Shown here: in pieces, positions 52,821-62,132 of the stretch
Layout: every line of letters begins with the position of its first letter
Position numbering within the stretch: position 1 is the first letter of the stretch
Assembly (NCBI GenBank): GCA_021772985.1
Contig: JAJFKX010000019.1
Span: 124,001-188,000 of the forward strand
Origin: Gammaproteobacteria bacterium
GTDB lineage: Bacteria > Pseudomonadota > Gammaproteobacteria > Xanthomonadales > Wenzhouxiangellaceae
DNA length: 64,000 nt
Direction of reading: 5' to 3'
Notes under the pieces: model-generated
Told to the model about the DNA's origin: nothing
Seen by the model: the letters and a program-made list of their open reading frames with translations, nothing else
Databases searched by the model: none
Made by a program: the position numbers and the translations under genes

Positions 52821-53618
52821 ATGACATACATTGATAAACCGCTGGCTGAAATGCGAGTCCTTGCCGCTGATGACAATGATGTCAATCGATTGTTCCTGAA
52901 AGGCATTTTAAGCTCGAAAGTAAAAGAGCTACAGGTCGTTGCCGATGGCACTAATGCTATTGATGCAGGCCTGCAAAAACATTGGGATATTATCCTGCTG
53001 GATTTGCACATGCCTGGTGCAGATGGCATAGATGTCATGCAGGCCTTGGCTGAACAGTCTCATATCAATAAACATAAAACACTGTACATCGTGATTACTG
53101 CCGATGCCCGCAAATCTGAGCAAGATCGGATGCTGGAACTTGGTTTTCATGGCTTCTTAACCAAACCGATCTCTGGTGAAGCTTTGATCAGCAGTTTAAG
53201 TGCAATCAACACCCATCCCGGACAGCCGGTCACAACTGCACGCTCACGACAAACGACAAAGACCGTTTTAGATGATAACTCCGCACTCAGCGTACTCCAC
53301 AATGACCGGGGCATACTGACCAAAATGCGCCTGCAGTTTGCTGATGAACTACCCGAATCATTGAATCAGGTAACCCAGGCATTGAGTCAGACAAACAAGT
53401 CTGAACAGCGCGACGAAATATGGCAGGTCGTGCACAAACTGGCTGGCGGCTGTGCCTATACCGGCGCCAGTCAATTGGCCATGGTATGCAACCAGATGCA
53501 AGTGCATATTGATAACAATGCCTCGCTTGAGACTCTGCTGGGTGATTACCTGCAATTACGCAAAGTGGTTGAGCAAACTGCAGTTGCCATCCATTCATCT
53601 GAACGCCTGGTCGCCTGA
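52821..53618 (+). CDS. Receiver-Hpt phosphorelay protein
   Basis: 265 residues. The receiver covers about 10-130: acidic pair LAADDND, phospho-acceptor Asp61 (LLDLHMPGADG), Thr in VITAD and Lys115 in FLTKP. About 160-260 is a histidine phosphotransfer domain with His205 in VHKLAGGCAYTGA. There is no kinase or DNA-binding domain, so it must take phosphate from a separate kinase and pass it on. The order resembles the C-terminal half of BarA-type tripartite kinases, as though the end had become its own gene. It converges with pdxJ (17 bp apart) and is divergent from the AsmA-like gene. Confidence 0.92.
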   Translation: MTYIDKPLAEMRVLAADDNDVNRLFLKGILSSKVKELQVVADGTNAIDAGLQKHWDIILLDLHMPGADGIDVMQALAEQSHINKHKTLYIVITADARKSEQDRMLELGFHGFLTKPISGEALISSLSAINTHPGQPVTTARSRQTTKTVLDDNSALSVLHNDRGILTKMRLQFADELPESLNQVTQALSQTNKSEQRDEIWQVVHKLAGGCAYTGASQLAMVCNQMQVHIDNNASLETLLGDYLQLRKVVEQTAVAIHSSERLVA

Positions 53619-53635
53619 TAGCGCCCGCTTACAGC

Positions 53636-54364
53636 CTAACGCGCTTGATCTAATAGCCGTCGCATACCGGCCACAGATTCAGCCAAACCAAGGAAAACCG
53701 CATCGGCGATCAGCGCATGCCCAATGTTTAATTCTTCAACCGCTTCCAAACCGGCAACAGGCAATACGTTGTGTCGATTAAGACCATGCCCTGCATGCAC
53801 CTGCAAGCCAAGTGTGCCGGCCTGCTGACTGGCCAGTGATAACCGCTGCAGCTCTTCTTGTTGCGCCTTTTTTACCTGATTCGCATACGTGCCGGTATGT
53901 AATTCCACTGCATCTGCACCGCTGGCCCCACTGGCTTGAATCTGTTCGCGATCCGGATCAACAAACAGCGATACCTTGATACCCGCCTGTTGCAATGCCT
54001 GACAAACATCCTGAACCCGCTGTAATTGGCCAGCCACATCCAGCCCACCTTCGGTTGTCAGCTCTTCGCGCTTTTCCGGGACCAGACAGGCCCAGTCGGG
54101 TTTAACGCTTAGTACAATGTCCAGCATTTCATCGGTTAACGCCATTTCCAGGTTCAAGGGTACCTGTAATGATTCTCGCAAGGCACGCACATCGGTATCC
54201 TGGATATGTCTACGATCCTCACGCAAATGGACGGTAATCAGATCTGCTCCGGATAACTCTGCAATATGTCCGGCATGCACCACACTGGGATAACTGACAC
54301 CACGAGCCTGACGCACTGTGGCCACATGGTCTATATTCACGCCGAGTCGGATTCTTTTGGGCAT
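53636..54364 (-). CDS. pdxJ: Pyridoxine 5'-phosphate synthase
   Basis: 242 residues, family length. It condenses 1-deoxy-D-xylulose 5-phosphate with 3-amino-2-oxopropyl phosphate to make pyridoxine 5'-phosphate, in the DXP-dependent vitamin B6 route. Signature stretches are [40 protein letters not shown] and [11 protein letters not shown]. It follows recO in the canonical order, after a 95-bp gap that holds an 18-bp palindrome. Confidence 0.97.
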   Translation of the reverse strand: MPKRIRLGVNIDHVATVRQARGVSYPSVVHAGHIAELSGADLITVHLREDRRHIQDTDVRALRESLQVPLNLEMALTDEMLDIVLSVKPDWACLVPEKREELTTEGGLDVAGQLQRVQDVCQALQQAGIKVSLFVDPDREQIQASGASGADAVELHTGTYANQVKKAQQEELQRLSLASQQAGTLGLQVHAGHGLNRHNVLPVAGLEAVEELNIGHALIADAVFLGLAESVAGMRRLLDQAR

Positions 54365-54421
54365 ATTCTTTATCTGTTGCTTTGCATCCAGTGGATTACG
54401 TTATACGCACTACTGTGCCAT

Positions 54422-54439
54422 GACAAGCCATGGCTTGTC
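54422..54439. repeat. 18-bp perfect palindrome between recO and pdxJ
   Basis: GACAAGCCATGGCTTGTC is fully self-complementary (positions 54422-54439) and lies in the 95-bp recO-pdxJ gap. It may be a regulator site or a processing hairpin; there is no terminator U tract. Confidence 0.45.
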
Positions 54440-54459
54440 TTACTATTGCTTAACTTATT

Positions 54460-55152
54460 TCATTGCTTTTTAAGTAACTTATAACTATGCAATGTTACAT
54501 CACCCAGCTGGTACTGGATTACATTCCGTAATAACCGCCTCGCATCAGCGAGTTGCCCAGGTTGATCAAATATCTCGTTATGCAAAGCCAACAGGCTTGA
54601 ACCTGCGATGCTTTGTGCAGAATGATCTTGTTGCACACCACATTCCGGATTATAGATATACCTGCTGCCTGCACTCACCGGTGTTTGTTGATCCTGTTCA
54701 AAATTCAGCACCAGACCAAACCCAAGCAGCATCAATAGATGCTTTTCGAAAAAACGCAAAACTTTTGCCACATGACTTTCCAAAGCTGCCAATGCCGTTA
54801 TGGTTTCCAGGTACAATTGATAAACATCCGGGTGTGGATCATGCTTGGGCAGCATGCGCCACAACAGCTCATTTACGTACAAACCACAAAACAGTTTTTG
54901 ACCGTTCAAAAACCAATACTTTCCAGCCAGCTCGGCATGCGTCAAGGTATACATTTCCCCACGGCCACTCCAGCCTAATTGCAATTCACGAAATGGCTCC
55001 AATAACCCATTCATCCCTTTTCTGGAGCGATAACCTTTTATCACTACACTGACCCGACCATGATCCCGGGTTATTACTTCTACGATTGCACTGGTTTCAC
55101 GCCAACTGCGGCGATGTAATACCACCCCTTGATCTGTAACACCTGCAGGCAT
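54460..55152 (-). CDS. recO: DNA repair protein RecO
   Basis: 230 residues. The N-terminal OB fold (DQGVVLHRRSWRETSAIVEV, VSVVIKGYRSRKG) is followed by the helical C-terminal domain (YVNELLWRMLPKHDPHPDVY, LRFFEKHLLMLLGFGL). No four-cysteine zinc site is present, as in enterobacterial-type RecO. It loads RecA with RecR in the RecF pathway. It starts 8 bp after era, in the classic order rnc-era-recO. Confidence 0.96.
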   Translation of the reverse strand: MPAGVTDQGVVLHRRSWRETSAIVEVITRDHGRVSVVIKGYRSRKGMNGLLEPFRELQLGWSGRGEMYTLTHAELAGKYWFLNGQKLFCGLYVNELLWRMLPKHDPHPDVYQLYLETITALAALESHVAKVLRFFEKHLLMLLGFGLVLNFEQDQQTPVSAGSRYIYNPECGVQQDHSAQSIAGSSLLALHNEIFDQPGQLADARRLLRNVIQYQLGDVTLHSYKLLKKQ

Positions 55153-55160
55153 AACACGAA

Positions 55161-56060
55161 CTAATCGATCAAGCCTGAATCACGCAGGGTCTGAGGGTTG
55201 CTTTGCCAGCCCGCCCGCACACTCACCCACATTGACAAATGCACTGCCCGGCCGATTAATTTGTTTATTTGCAAACGGGAAGCTTTTCCGATTTGTTTCA
55301 GCTTTTCCCCTTGTTTACCGATTACCATGCCTTTATGACTGGCGCGCTCCACCCATATTACTGCATCAATTTCAACTGGCTTACTGTGTTCCTCAAAGCG
55401 CTCTATTTGGACGTGCACTCCATACGGTAATTCCTTGTGCAGGTAGCGTAATAGTTGTTCACGAATCAATTCGGCAACCATAAAGCGTAAGCTACGATCA
55501 CTGATCTGTTCATCCGGGTATAAGGCCGGTCCCGCTGGCAGCAATTCACCAAGGCTAGCCAACAGATCATCAACACCACTGCCATTTCTGGCACTGATCA
55601 ATAATACCTTCTGCCACTGTGTTGCATCCACATGCTCGGCTAACCATGGCAACAGCTTCTGGCGCTGTTTGATATGGTCGATTTTATTCACCACCAGCAA
55701 AGCCGGCTGGCCACTGGCTTGAATCTGCTGCTGAACTTGCTGATCCAATGCCCGCCATTGTCCTGCAATCACCATTTGCACAATCACATCAGCATCATCC
55801 AATGCTTGCTGAGCGCTGCGGTTCATGCTTCGATTCAATAGTTTGCCGCCGTCAACATGAATGCCGGGCGTATCGATGAACACAATTTGCGCGTCACCGG
55901 TGGTGACAATTCCGTTGATCCGTTGACGCGTGGTTTGCGGTTTATGTGTGACGATGCTGATTTTCTGGCCCACCAAACGATTCAGCAAGGTTGACTTGCC
56001 CACGTTGGGGCGGCCGACCAGTGCCACAAAGCCCGAGTGAAAAGTGTTGGTTTCAGTCAT
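55161..56060 (-). CDS. era: GTPase Era
   Basis: 299 residues from ATG 56060, the family length; the frame extends upstream into rnc but the family begins MTETNTFHSGFVALVG. The G1 motif is GRPNVGKST, G3 is DTPG and G4 is NKID. The KH domain has VIGKQGEKLKQIGKASR. Era binds 16S rRNA and helps 30S maturation. It overlaps the end of rnc by 8 bp, so the two are translationally coupled, as in most gammaproteobacteria. Confidence 0.97.
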   Translation of the reverse strand: MTETNTFHSGFVALVGRPNVGKSTLLNRLVGQKISIVTHKPQTTRQRINGIVTTGDAQIVFIDTPGIHVDGGKLLNRSMNRSAQQALDDADVIVQMVIAGQWRALDQQVQQQIQASGQPALLVVNKIDHIKQRQKLLPWLAEHVDATQWQKVLLISARNGSGVDDLLASLGELLPAGPALYPDEQISDRSLRFMVAELIREQLLRYLHKELPYGVHVQIERFEEHSKPVEIDAVIWVERASHKGMVIGKQGEKLKQIGKASRLQINKLIGRAVHLSMWVSVRAGWQSNPQTLRDSGLID

Positions 56061-56787
56061 TTGTTTCCGTTTGAAGTTGACGCAATATATCCGCTGCCGC
56101 CTGTTGCTCTGCCGTTCGGCGATTGCTGCCACTGGCAACCGCCTGCACCACATTTCCCCGACCATTAGCAGTTCCAGGTTGCAAGCCTTTTCCAGTCACT
56201 TCACAGCGAACAGTAAATACACGTGCGTGATCCGGACCTGCCTGATGAATAAGTTCGTATGCAGGCAGTTCATACCCACGTGCCTGGAGGTATTCCTGCA
56301 GTCTGGTTTTGGCGTCTTTCAGAGTTTCGGCAGGTGGCAGGTGGTTTAATCTTGATTTAAATATTGTCAGAATGGATTGACGAACCGCAACGAAACCACC
56401 ATCCAGTAAAACTGCACCCAGTACCGCTTCCATCGTATTGGCAAGAATTGATCTACGCCTTGAACCACCGGTTTTTCGCTCACCAATACCTAGCAACAGG
56501 CAATCGCCCAGCTGCAGTTCTGCTGCTAACTCACCAAGCGTCCATCCGCGTACCAGCCGGGCACGTAATCGTGTTAATGCGCCCTCGTCTTCATCCGGGA
56601 ACTGGCCAAACAACTGCTCGGAAATCACGAACCCAAGCACGCTGTCGCCTAAAAACTCCAAACGCTCGTTATCACGCCCACCAACACTGCGATGGGTAAG
56701 CGCCAATTCCAGCCATGTCAGGTCGGCGAATGAATAACCAAGCGCTGTTTGCAGCTTATACAAGGCTGCTTCACGGTTAACATCCAC
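56053..56787 (-). CDS. rnc: Ribonuclease III
   Basis: 244 residues. The catalytic signature ERLEFLGDSVLGFVI starts at residue 41, with the second acidic residue set near ANTMEAVLGAVLLDGG. A double-stranded-RNA-binding domain fills about 155-235 (DAKTRLQEYLQARGYELPAY, GNVVQAVASGSNRRTAEQQA). It processes rRNA precursors and double-stranded RNA. The gene follows the DUF4845 gene by 41 bp. Confidence 0.97.
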   Translation of the reverse strand: MDVNREAALYKLQTALGYSFADLTWLELALTHRSVGGRDNERLEFLGDSVLGFVISEQLFGQFPDEDEGALTRLRARLVRGWTLGELAAELQLGDCLLLGIGERKTGGSRRRSILANTMEAVLGAVLLDGGFVAVRQSILTIFKSRLNHLPPAETLKDAKTRLQEYLQARGYELPAYELIHQAGPDHARVFTVRCEVTGKGLQPGTANGRGNVVQAVASGSNRRTAEQQAAADILRQLQTETND

Positions 56788-56828
56788 TGATCAGTTATCC
56801 ATGGCTGAGTTACGTTCGCCAAAGTTTG

Positions 56829-57212
56829 TTAACGTGCCGAACTGAGCGTCACCGAATGCACAAACGTTAAACATGCATCCAGGTTGCCGACCATGCTTTC
56901 ACGCACCTGATACTCCACTGTCATCAACAGCCCGCCTGCAGGCGCACGGCTCATTTTTATATGTTCCGGTCTGATGCTATTGATGAAATTGATGTCGAGC
57001 TTTTGTACCAAACGCAAGCGCGCAATGCCGACTGTCATAGGTTGACCACGGCTTTCTTCCGCCACAGACGCCATTGAGGTTCGTACCGAATAATAATCGA
57101 TGTAATGTGGTACCAACTTGAATCCGATATAAACCAATATCAGTAAAAATGCCAATATAAAGACAAATCCAATAAAGGTCATACCACGTTGAGCCGTTGG
57201 AAACTTGTGCAT
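56829..57212 (-). CDS. DUF4845 family membrane protein
   Basis: 127 residues. A single N-terminal membrane helix (MTFIGFVFILAFLLILVYIG) follows a short basic leader (HKFPTAQRG), like a type IV pilin-like N-terminus (GMTFIG). The rest is a small periplasmic domain (YIDYYSVRTSMASVAEESRG, PAGGLLMTVEYQVRESMVGN). The DUF4845 family always sits between lepB and rnc in related genomes, but its role is unknown. Confidence 0.9.
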   Translation of the reverse strand: MHKFPTAQRGMTFIGFVFILAFLLILVYIGFKLVPHYIDYYSVRTSMASVAEESRGQPMTVGIARLRLVQKLDINFINSIRPEHIKMSRAPAGGLLMTVEYQVRESMVGNLDACLTFVHSVTLSSAR

Positions 57213-57317
57213 ATATATTCTCCAACCTATTTAATAATTAATGGTTGCAAGTTTAAGGCATAGCGCCTGACAAGTCGTGGTCAAGCGCATAATATTACTT
57301 GTAACCGGATTCAGGAA

Positions 57318-58118
57318 TTAATCGATTTTTGTACCCAAACGTCCAAAATCGACACAACCGTGGCTGCAATCCCAATGCCACCAGATTCTCTCAGCGCGTC
57401 CCACCAGGTTTTCTTCCGGCACATAGTTCCATACCCGGCTGTCCTGACTGTTATCACGATTATCCCCCATCATAAAGTAATGCCCCTCAGGAACCACCCA
57501 GGATTTTTCTGCACCGGCACGGCGCTGAGGCCTTAATAAAATCTCATGCACCACGCCATCCAGGTCTTCCAGATACAATTCCGGTTGCAATGCGTGTGGA
57601 GCACGATTACCAGGCTGTTCATAAAAACCCACAGGTTCCAGCGGCATATGAACACCGTTGATATAAACTTGTTTATTGCGGTAAGTAATCCGATCTCCAG
57701 GCAACCCGATTAAACGCTTGATGTAATTGAGTCGTTCATCCACTGGATAGCGAAACACCACAATATCACCGCGTTCCGGCAAGCTGGTATCGATGAGTTT
57801 ATTGTTTAATACCGGCAATCTAACGCCATAAGCAAATTTGTTCACCACAATATAATCGCCGACCAGCAGGGTTGGAATCATGGAGCCGGATGGAATCCGG
57901 AAAGGCTCGAATAAAAATGACCGCAAAAACCAAACCAGCAGCAATACCGGGAAAAATGAGCCAATATATTCTATAACTCGCATTGTCCGCGGTGGTTCAC
58001 TGATACCGTCGGCTGCCAGCTGCTTGATTTTGGGCCGCAGAATAAAACGCGCCACCAGCCATAACACCAGTGTAAACAACACCAGCAAGGTCAAAATTAG
58101 GGTAAAGTCAAAATACAC
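57318..58118 (-). CDS. lepB: Signal peptidase I
   Basis: 266 residues from a GTG with AAGGA 8 bp upstream; an overlapping ATG is out of frame. Two N-terminal membrane helices (about 5-27 and 51-66) place the catalytic domain in the periplasm. The catalytic pair is Ser79 (PSGSMIPTL) and Lys134 (YIKRLIGLPGD); GDNRDNSQDSR is the C-terminal box. It removes signal peptides from Sec and Tat exports. It lies 36 bp after lepA. Confidence 0.97.
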   Translation of the reverse strand: MYFDFTLILTLLVLFTLVLWLVARFILRPKIKQLAADGISEPPRTMRVIEYIGSFFPVLLLVWFLRSFLFEPFRIPSGSMIPTLLVGDYIVVNKFAYGVRLPVLNNKLIDTSLPERGDIVVFRYPVDERLNYIKRLIGLPGDRITYRNKQVYINGVHMPLEPVGFYEQPGNRAPHALQPELYLEDLDGVVHEILLRPQRRAGAEKSWVVPEGHYFMMGDNRDNSQDSRVWNYVPEENLVGRAERIWWHWDCSHGCVDFGRLGTKID

Positions 58119-58154
58119 TCATTGTTTCCTTATTTTATAACAGTCTGGCAATCA

Positions 58155-59951
58155 TCATTTCTGATCAGATTGCAATACAGCTAAAAAAGCTTCCTGCGGG
58201 ATTTCCACTCGGCCAATCTGCTTCATACGTTTCTTGCCTTCTTTTTGTTTCTCCAGCAATTTACGTTTTCGTGTGGCATCACCGCCATAACACTTTGCAG
58301 TAACATTTTTACGCAGTGCCCGAACATTAGAGCGGGCAATCACATGGCTACCAATGGCTGCCTGGATAGCAACCTCAAACATTTGGCGAGGAATCAGCTC
58401 GCGCATTTTTTCAGCCATTTCACGGCCTCTTTTATCCGCAATCGATCGGTGGACAATCAATGATAATGCATCAACCTTTTCACCATTGATCAATATATCA
58501 ACCCGCACAAACGGACCTGCCTCAAACCGGTCCAAATGGTAATCGAACGAAGCATACCCCCGGCTGACCGACTTTAGACGATCAAAAAAGTCCAGTACGA
58601 CTTCGCTCATCGGCAACTCATAAGTAATTGAGACCTGTTGCCCAAGGAAACGCATTTGTTGCTGACGACCGCGCTTTTCCTCACATAACTTGATTACCGC
58701 ACCAATATAATCCTGCGGCAACAAGATATTGGCAATAATAATCGGCTCGCGAATTTCAGCAATTTTATTAGCCGGCGGTAATGCTGCAGGATTTTCGAGG
58801 GTAACAACAGTGCCATCAGTTTGCTCTACTTCATAGACGACCGTAGGTGCCGTGGTAACCAGTTCAATATCATATTCACGCTCCAGGCGCTCCTGAACGA
58901 TCTCCATGTGCAACATCCCCAAAAAACCGCAGCGGAATCCAAAACCAAGTGCTTCAGATGTCTCCGGTTCGTAATTTAATGCTGCATCATTAAGCTGTAA
59001 TTTTTCCAGTGCCTCGCGCATATCAGGGTAATCATCACTGGAAACAGGAAATAACCCTGCAAATACTCTTGGCTGCATCGTCTGAAAACCCGGTAGAGGT
59101 TCACTCGCACCAGCTTTTGCTAATGTCAGCGTATCTCCAACAGGTGCACCGTGTACATCTTTAACGCTGGCAACCAAAAAACCCACTTCGCCGGTATTCA
59201 AGGCGCTACGGACCTCCCGTTTGGGCGTGAATACTCCAACCTGATCCACTTGATGGCTTTCCCCGGTAGACATCACAATAATCTTGTCACCTTTTGTAAC
59301 TCGCCCATCAACTACCCGGATCAAGGATACAACACCCAGATAATTATCAAACCAGGAGTCGATAATCAAAGCACGTAACGGTTTGGCATGGTTGTTTTCG
59401 GGTGGAGGAATTCTTTTGACTATAGATTCGAGGATCTCATTGATTCCCAAACCGGTTTTGGCGCTCACTTCCAAAGCATCATACGCTTCAATGCCAATCA
59501 CATTTTCGATTTCATCACGAACCCGATCAGGCTCTGCAGAGGGTAAATCGATTTTGTTGATCACCGGCACCACTTCCAAACCCTGCTCAACGGCTGTATA
59601 GCAGTTCGCCACGCTTTGCGCTTCAACGCCTTGCGCGGCATCAACAACCAGCAATGCACCTTCACAGGCAGCTAAAGAACGTGATACCTCGTAACTGAAG
59701 TCGACATGTCCAGGGGTATCAATAAAATTCAGCTGATAAACCTGGCCATCCTGCGACTGGTAATCGAGTGTGACGCTTTGCGATTTGATGGTAATACCAC
59801 GCTCGCGTTCAATATCCATAGTATCGAGTACTTGTTCAGCCATTTCACGCTGGCTCAGTCCACCACAGACCTGGATAAACCGGTCTGCAATCGTAGACTT
59901 GCCATGATCCACATGCGCAATTATGGAGAAGTTTCGGATATTAGCTGTCAT
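58155..59951 (-). CDS. lepA: Elongation factor 4 (LepA)
   Basis: 598 residues. A translational GTPase with G1 [14 protein letters not shown]2 region [11 protein letters not shown]3 DTPGHVDF and G4 [10 protein letters not shown]. The LepA-specific C-terminal domain is present ([20 protein letters not shown]). It acts on the ribosome in initiation and quality control. It heads the second half of the superoperon; a terminator-like hairpin lies in the 100-bp gap to mucD, so it probably has its own promoter. Confidence 0.97.
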   Translation of the reverse strand: MTANIRNFSIIAHVDHGKSTIADRFIQVCGGLSQREMAEQVLDTMDIERERGITIKSQSVTLDYQSQDGQVYQLNFIDTPGHVDFSYEVSRSLAACEGALLVVDAAQGVEAQSVANCYTAVEQGLEVVPVINKIDLPSAEPDRVRDEIENVIGIEAYDALEVSAKTGLGINEILESIVKRIPPPENNHAKPLRALIIDSWFDNYLGVVSLIRVVDGRVTKGDKIIVMSTGESHQVDQVGVFTPKREVRSALNTGEVGFLVASVKDVHGAPVGDTLTLAKAGASEPLPGFQTMQPRVFAGLFPVSSDDYPDMREALEKLQLNDAALNYEPETSEALGFGFRCGFLGMLHMEIVQERLEREYDIELVTTAPTVVYEVEQTDGTVVTLENPAALPPANKIAEIREPIIIANILLPQDYIGAVIKLCEEKRGRQQQMRFLGQQVSITYELPMSEVVLDFFDRLKSVSRGYASFDYHLDRFEAGPFVRVDILINGEKVDALSLIVHRSIADKRGREMAEKMRELIPRQMFEVAIQAAIGSHVIARSNVRALRKNVTAKCYGGDATRKRKLLEKQKEGKKRMKQIGRVEIPQEAFLAVLQSDQK

Positions 59952-59974
59952 TACACTCTTTCATTAATAGCAAA

Positions 59975-60001
59975 CGCCAGCCAGAGCTAATCTGGCTGGC
60001 G
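59975..60001 (-). terminator. Terminator-like hairpin between mucD and lepA
   Basis: CGCCAGCCAGA (59975-59985) and TCTGGCTGGCG (59991-60001) make an 11-bp GC-rich stem with a 5-nt loop. On the minus strand TTTG follows, then an AT-rich run. It lies 51 bp after the mucD stop. Confidence 0.6.
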
Positions 60002-60051
60002 CATCCTTATTATACCCCGATTGCCAGTGCAACCGGGTGCTAGGCTAAATG

Positions 60052-61518
60052 CTATTCAGATGTTTCCGGCGTATAGGCACGGAAAGTGCTTGCGCCACCT
60101 CTGAATACCAACAATACCACTGATTTTCCAGGTTCCAGATCTTCAACAATATTCCGGAAGTCACGAATATTGCCTACCTCCTGGTTATTGATCATCAAGA
60201 TGACATCGCCTCTGCGCACACCGGCACGATAAGCAGCATCACTTTCCACCTCGGTAATCACTACTCCACCTTCCGGATTATCCAGGCGGTTGCGTAACTC
60301 ATCGTCAATACTATCGACATCCAAGCCCAGTTGGTTTGAACGCGCAGCTTCATTGTCACCACTATCCAGGCCAGCCAAAGCATCCTGGGTTAACTCTGTA
60401 ATCGTGGCGGTAACAATTTTCTCATCACCCCATCGGAATAATCGGATTTTCACCTTACTACCGGGTGGGGTTACGCCCACCAAAGGTGGTAAATCATTAA
60501 ATACGGCAATTTCACGGCCATCAAATTCAACAATCACATCACCGATTTCAATTCCTGCTTTTTCAGCTGCACCACCTTCTTCGATACGGTTAACCAAGGC
60601 GCCTCGTGGTTTATCCAGGCCGACTGCCTCTGCTTCTTCACGCGAAACTTCCTCGATACCAACCCCCAGCAAGCCACGTGATACATAACCCTTATCACGT
60701 AATTGATCGATGGTGTTTTGTGCCACAGTGCTGGGAATTGAGAAAGATAGTCCGATATAACCACCACTGGAACTCAGTATCCAGGAATTAATGCCGATCA
60801 CCTGGCCTTGCATATTCAACAACGGGCCACCGGAATTACCCCGGTTAATTGCTACATCAGTCTGAATAAACGGCACATATTGCTGGGTTGCATTGGTTCG
60901 ACCCTTGCCGCTGACGATTCCTGCAGTGACCGTTTGCTCAAAACTGAAAGGTGAACCAATAGCTATCACCCATTCACCTCGGCGCAAGCTATCGCTGTCG
61001 CCGAAACCCAACACCGGTAACGACTCATCAGCATCAATCTTCAACAAGGCTATATCGCTGGCCTCATCGGAACCAACCAGTTCCGCATAAAACTCCTGAC
61101 GATCTTCCAAACGCACCAGAATTTCATCTGCTTCGTCGATCACATGATGGTTAGTGACAATATAACCATCTTCACTGATGATAAAACCAGACCCGCCAGA
61201 ACGTCGATCTGGCTGGCCCCGCTGTTGAAAACCTTCACCTCGGGGATCAAAAAAACGCCTGAAAAAATCGGGAATATCATCTTGATTCGGTGGTGGTTGC
61301 TGTTGCTGCTGCTCGTCACCACGCTGGCTGTTGCGCTGTCGGGTGCCAAACGTCAATGTTTCAATATTCACAACCGCTGGTGCCACATCATCAATCAGCC
61401 CGGTGAAGTCAGGCAAATTGGTCTGCGCCTGAGCCGGCTTGACTGTGGCAAGCACTGAGATAATGGCAACCACTGCCATCAGCATTAATAAACGATTGCT
61501 AGCAAGCGTATTCATCAT
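60052..61518 (-). CDS. mucD: Periplasmic Do/DegP-family serine protease
   Basis: 488 residues. A signal peptide ends near AQA (residues 29-31). The catalytic triad is His125 (TNHHVID), Asp155 (ASDIALLK) and Ser229 (NRGNSGGPL), followed by two PDZ domains (about 275-375 and 390-480). The N-terminal loop has a Gln/Pro-rich stretch (about 70-80). It degrades or refolds damaged envelope proteins and in this context is the MucD member of the sigma-E regulon; the symbol is assigned mostly from gene order. It lies 120 bp after rseC. Confidence 0.95.
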   Translation of the reverse strand: MMNTLASNRLLMLMAVVAIISVLATVKPAQAQTNLPDFTGLIDDVAPAVVNIETLTFGTRQRNSQRGDEQQQQQPPPNQDDIPDFFRRFFDPRGEGFQQRGQPDRRSGGSGFIISEDGYIVTNHHVIDEADEILVRLEDRQEFYAELVGSDEASDIALLKIDADESLPVLGFGDSDSLRRGEWVIAIGSPFSFEQTVTAGIVSGKGRTNATQQYVPFIQTDVAINRGNSGGPLLNMQGQVIGINSWILSSSGGYIGLSFSIPSTVAQNTIDQLRDKGYVSRGLLGVGIEEVSREEAEAVGLDKPRGALVNRIEEGGAAEKAGIEIGDVIVEFDGREIAVFNDLPPLVGVTPPGSKVKIRLFRWGDEKIVTATITELTQDALAGLDSGDNEAARSNQLGLDVDSIDDELRNRLDNPEGGVVITEVESDAAYRAGVRRGDVILMINNQEVGNIRDFRNIVEDLEPGKSVVLLVFRGGASTFRAYTPETSE

Positions 61519-61638
61519 ATCCTGATCCCTGTAAATTCATGCCTAGTTAATTGGAGTTTTATTTGTAAGGTTCAAGCTTTTGACAGCAACAAACATAAAT
61601 GATTTGTATCAGCTGTTACGGCCAAACCTTCACTAAGA

Positions 61639-62121
61639 TTAGTCTCTGCACGGCGAGTTCAATAATACCCGCGGCAATTGCGGACGCTGCAACAAACGTG
61701 TACCCGCCCAGCAGGTTATCAACAATAGAGTGCCTGATAACAATGACAACGCATCCTGGCCTGGTTGGGCCATAGCGAAGTTTGACCCACTAACCATTGA
61801 CGGTAACCACAGCGGCAGCGACGCACCCAATACAAAGCCCAGAATCGGTAATCCATACCAGAACCAGGCTTGTTTGGCCGCCTGTCGTTCGTCCATGGCT
61901 AACCATACACGCTGACCCACTTTAAGTTCATTGGTAACCGGCAAAATCAACTCAGTCGGACGCATGCGTAATAACCGTGCAAACAACCCGGCACCACATC
62001 CCTGGCCTTTACTACAAAGTTCACAAGCTGAAGGTGGCAGAACCTTGATGGTCGCTTTGTATTTTAACTGTTCCCAACCGGCATCTTTCAATGCAACCAC
62101 AATGCCGGCCTGAGTCAACAC
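61639..62121 (-). CDS. rseC: RseC/MucC-family membrane protein
   Basis: 160 residues from a GTG. The N-terminal cytosolic part has cysteines in CELCSKGQGCGAG, as in RseC/MucC, which may hold an iron-sulfur cluster or redox pair. Two membrane helices follow (about 88-106 and 122-140). RseC is linked both to sigma-E control and to SoxR reduction (RsxABCDGE-RseC). A soxR gene is in this same window at 29670, far away. It starts 11 bp after rseB, in the usual order. Confidence 0.92.
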   Translation of the reverse strand: MLTQAGIVVALKDAGWEQLKYKATIKVLPPSACELCSKGQGCGAGLFARLLRMRPTELILPVTNELKVGQRVWLAMDERQAAKQAWFWYGLPILGFVLGASLPLWLPSMVSGSNFAMAQPGQDALSLLSGTLLLITCWAGTRLLQRPQLPRVLLNSPCRD

Positions 62122-62132
62122 AATCAGTGCGC

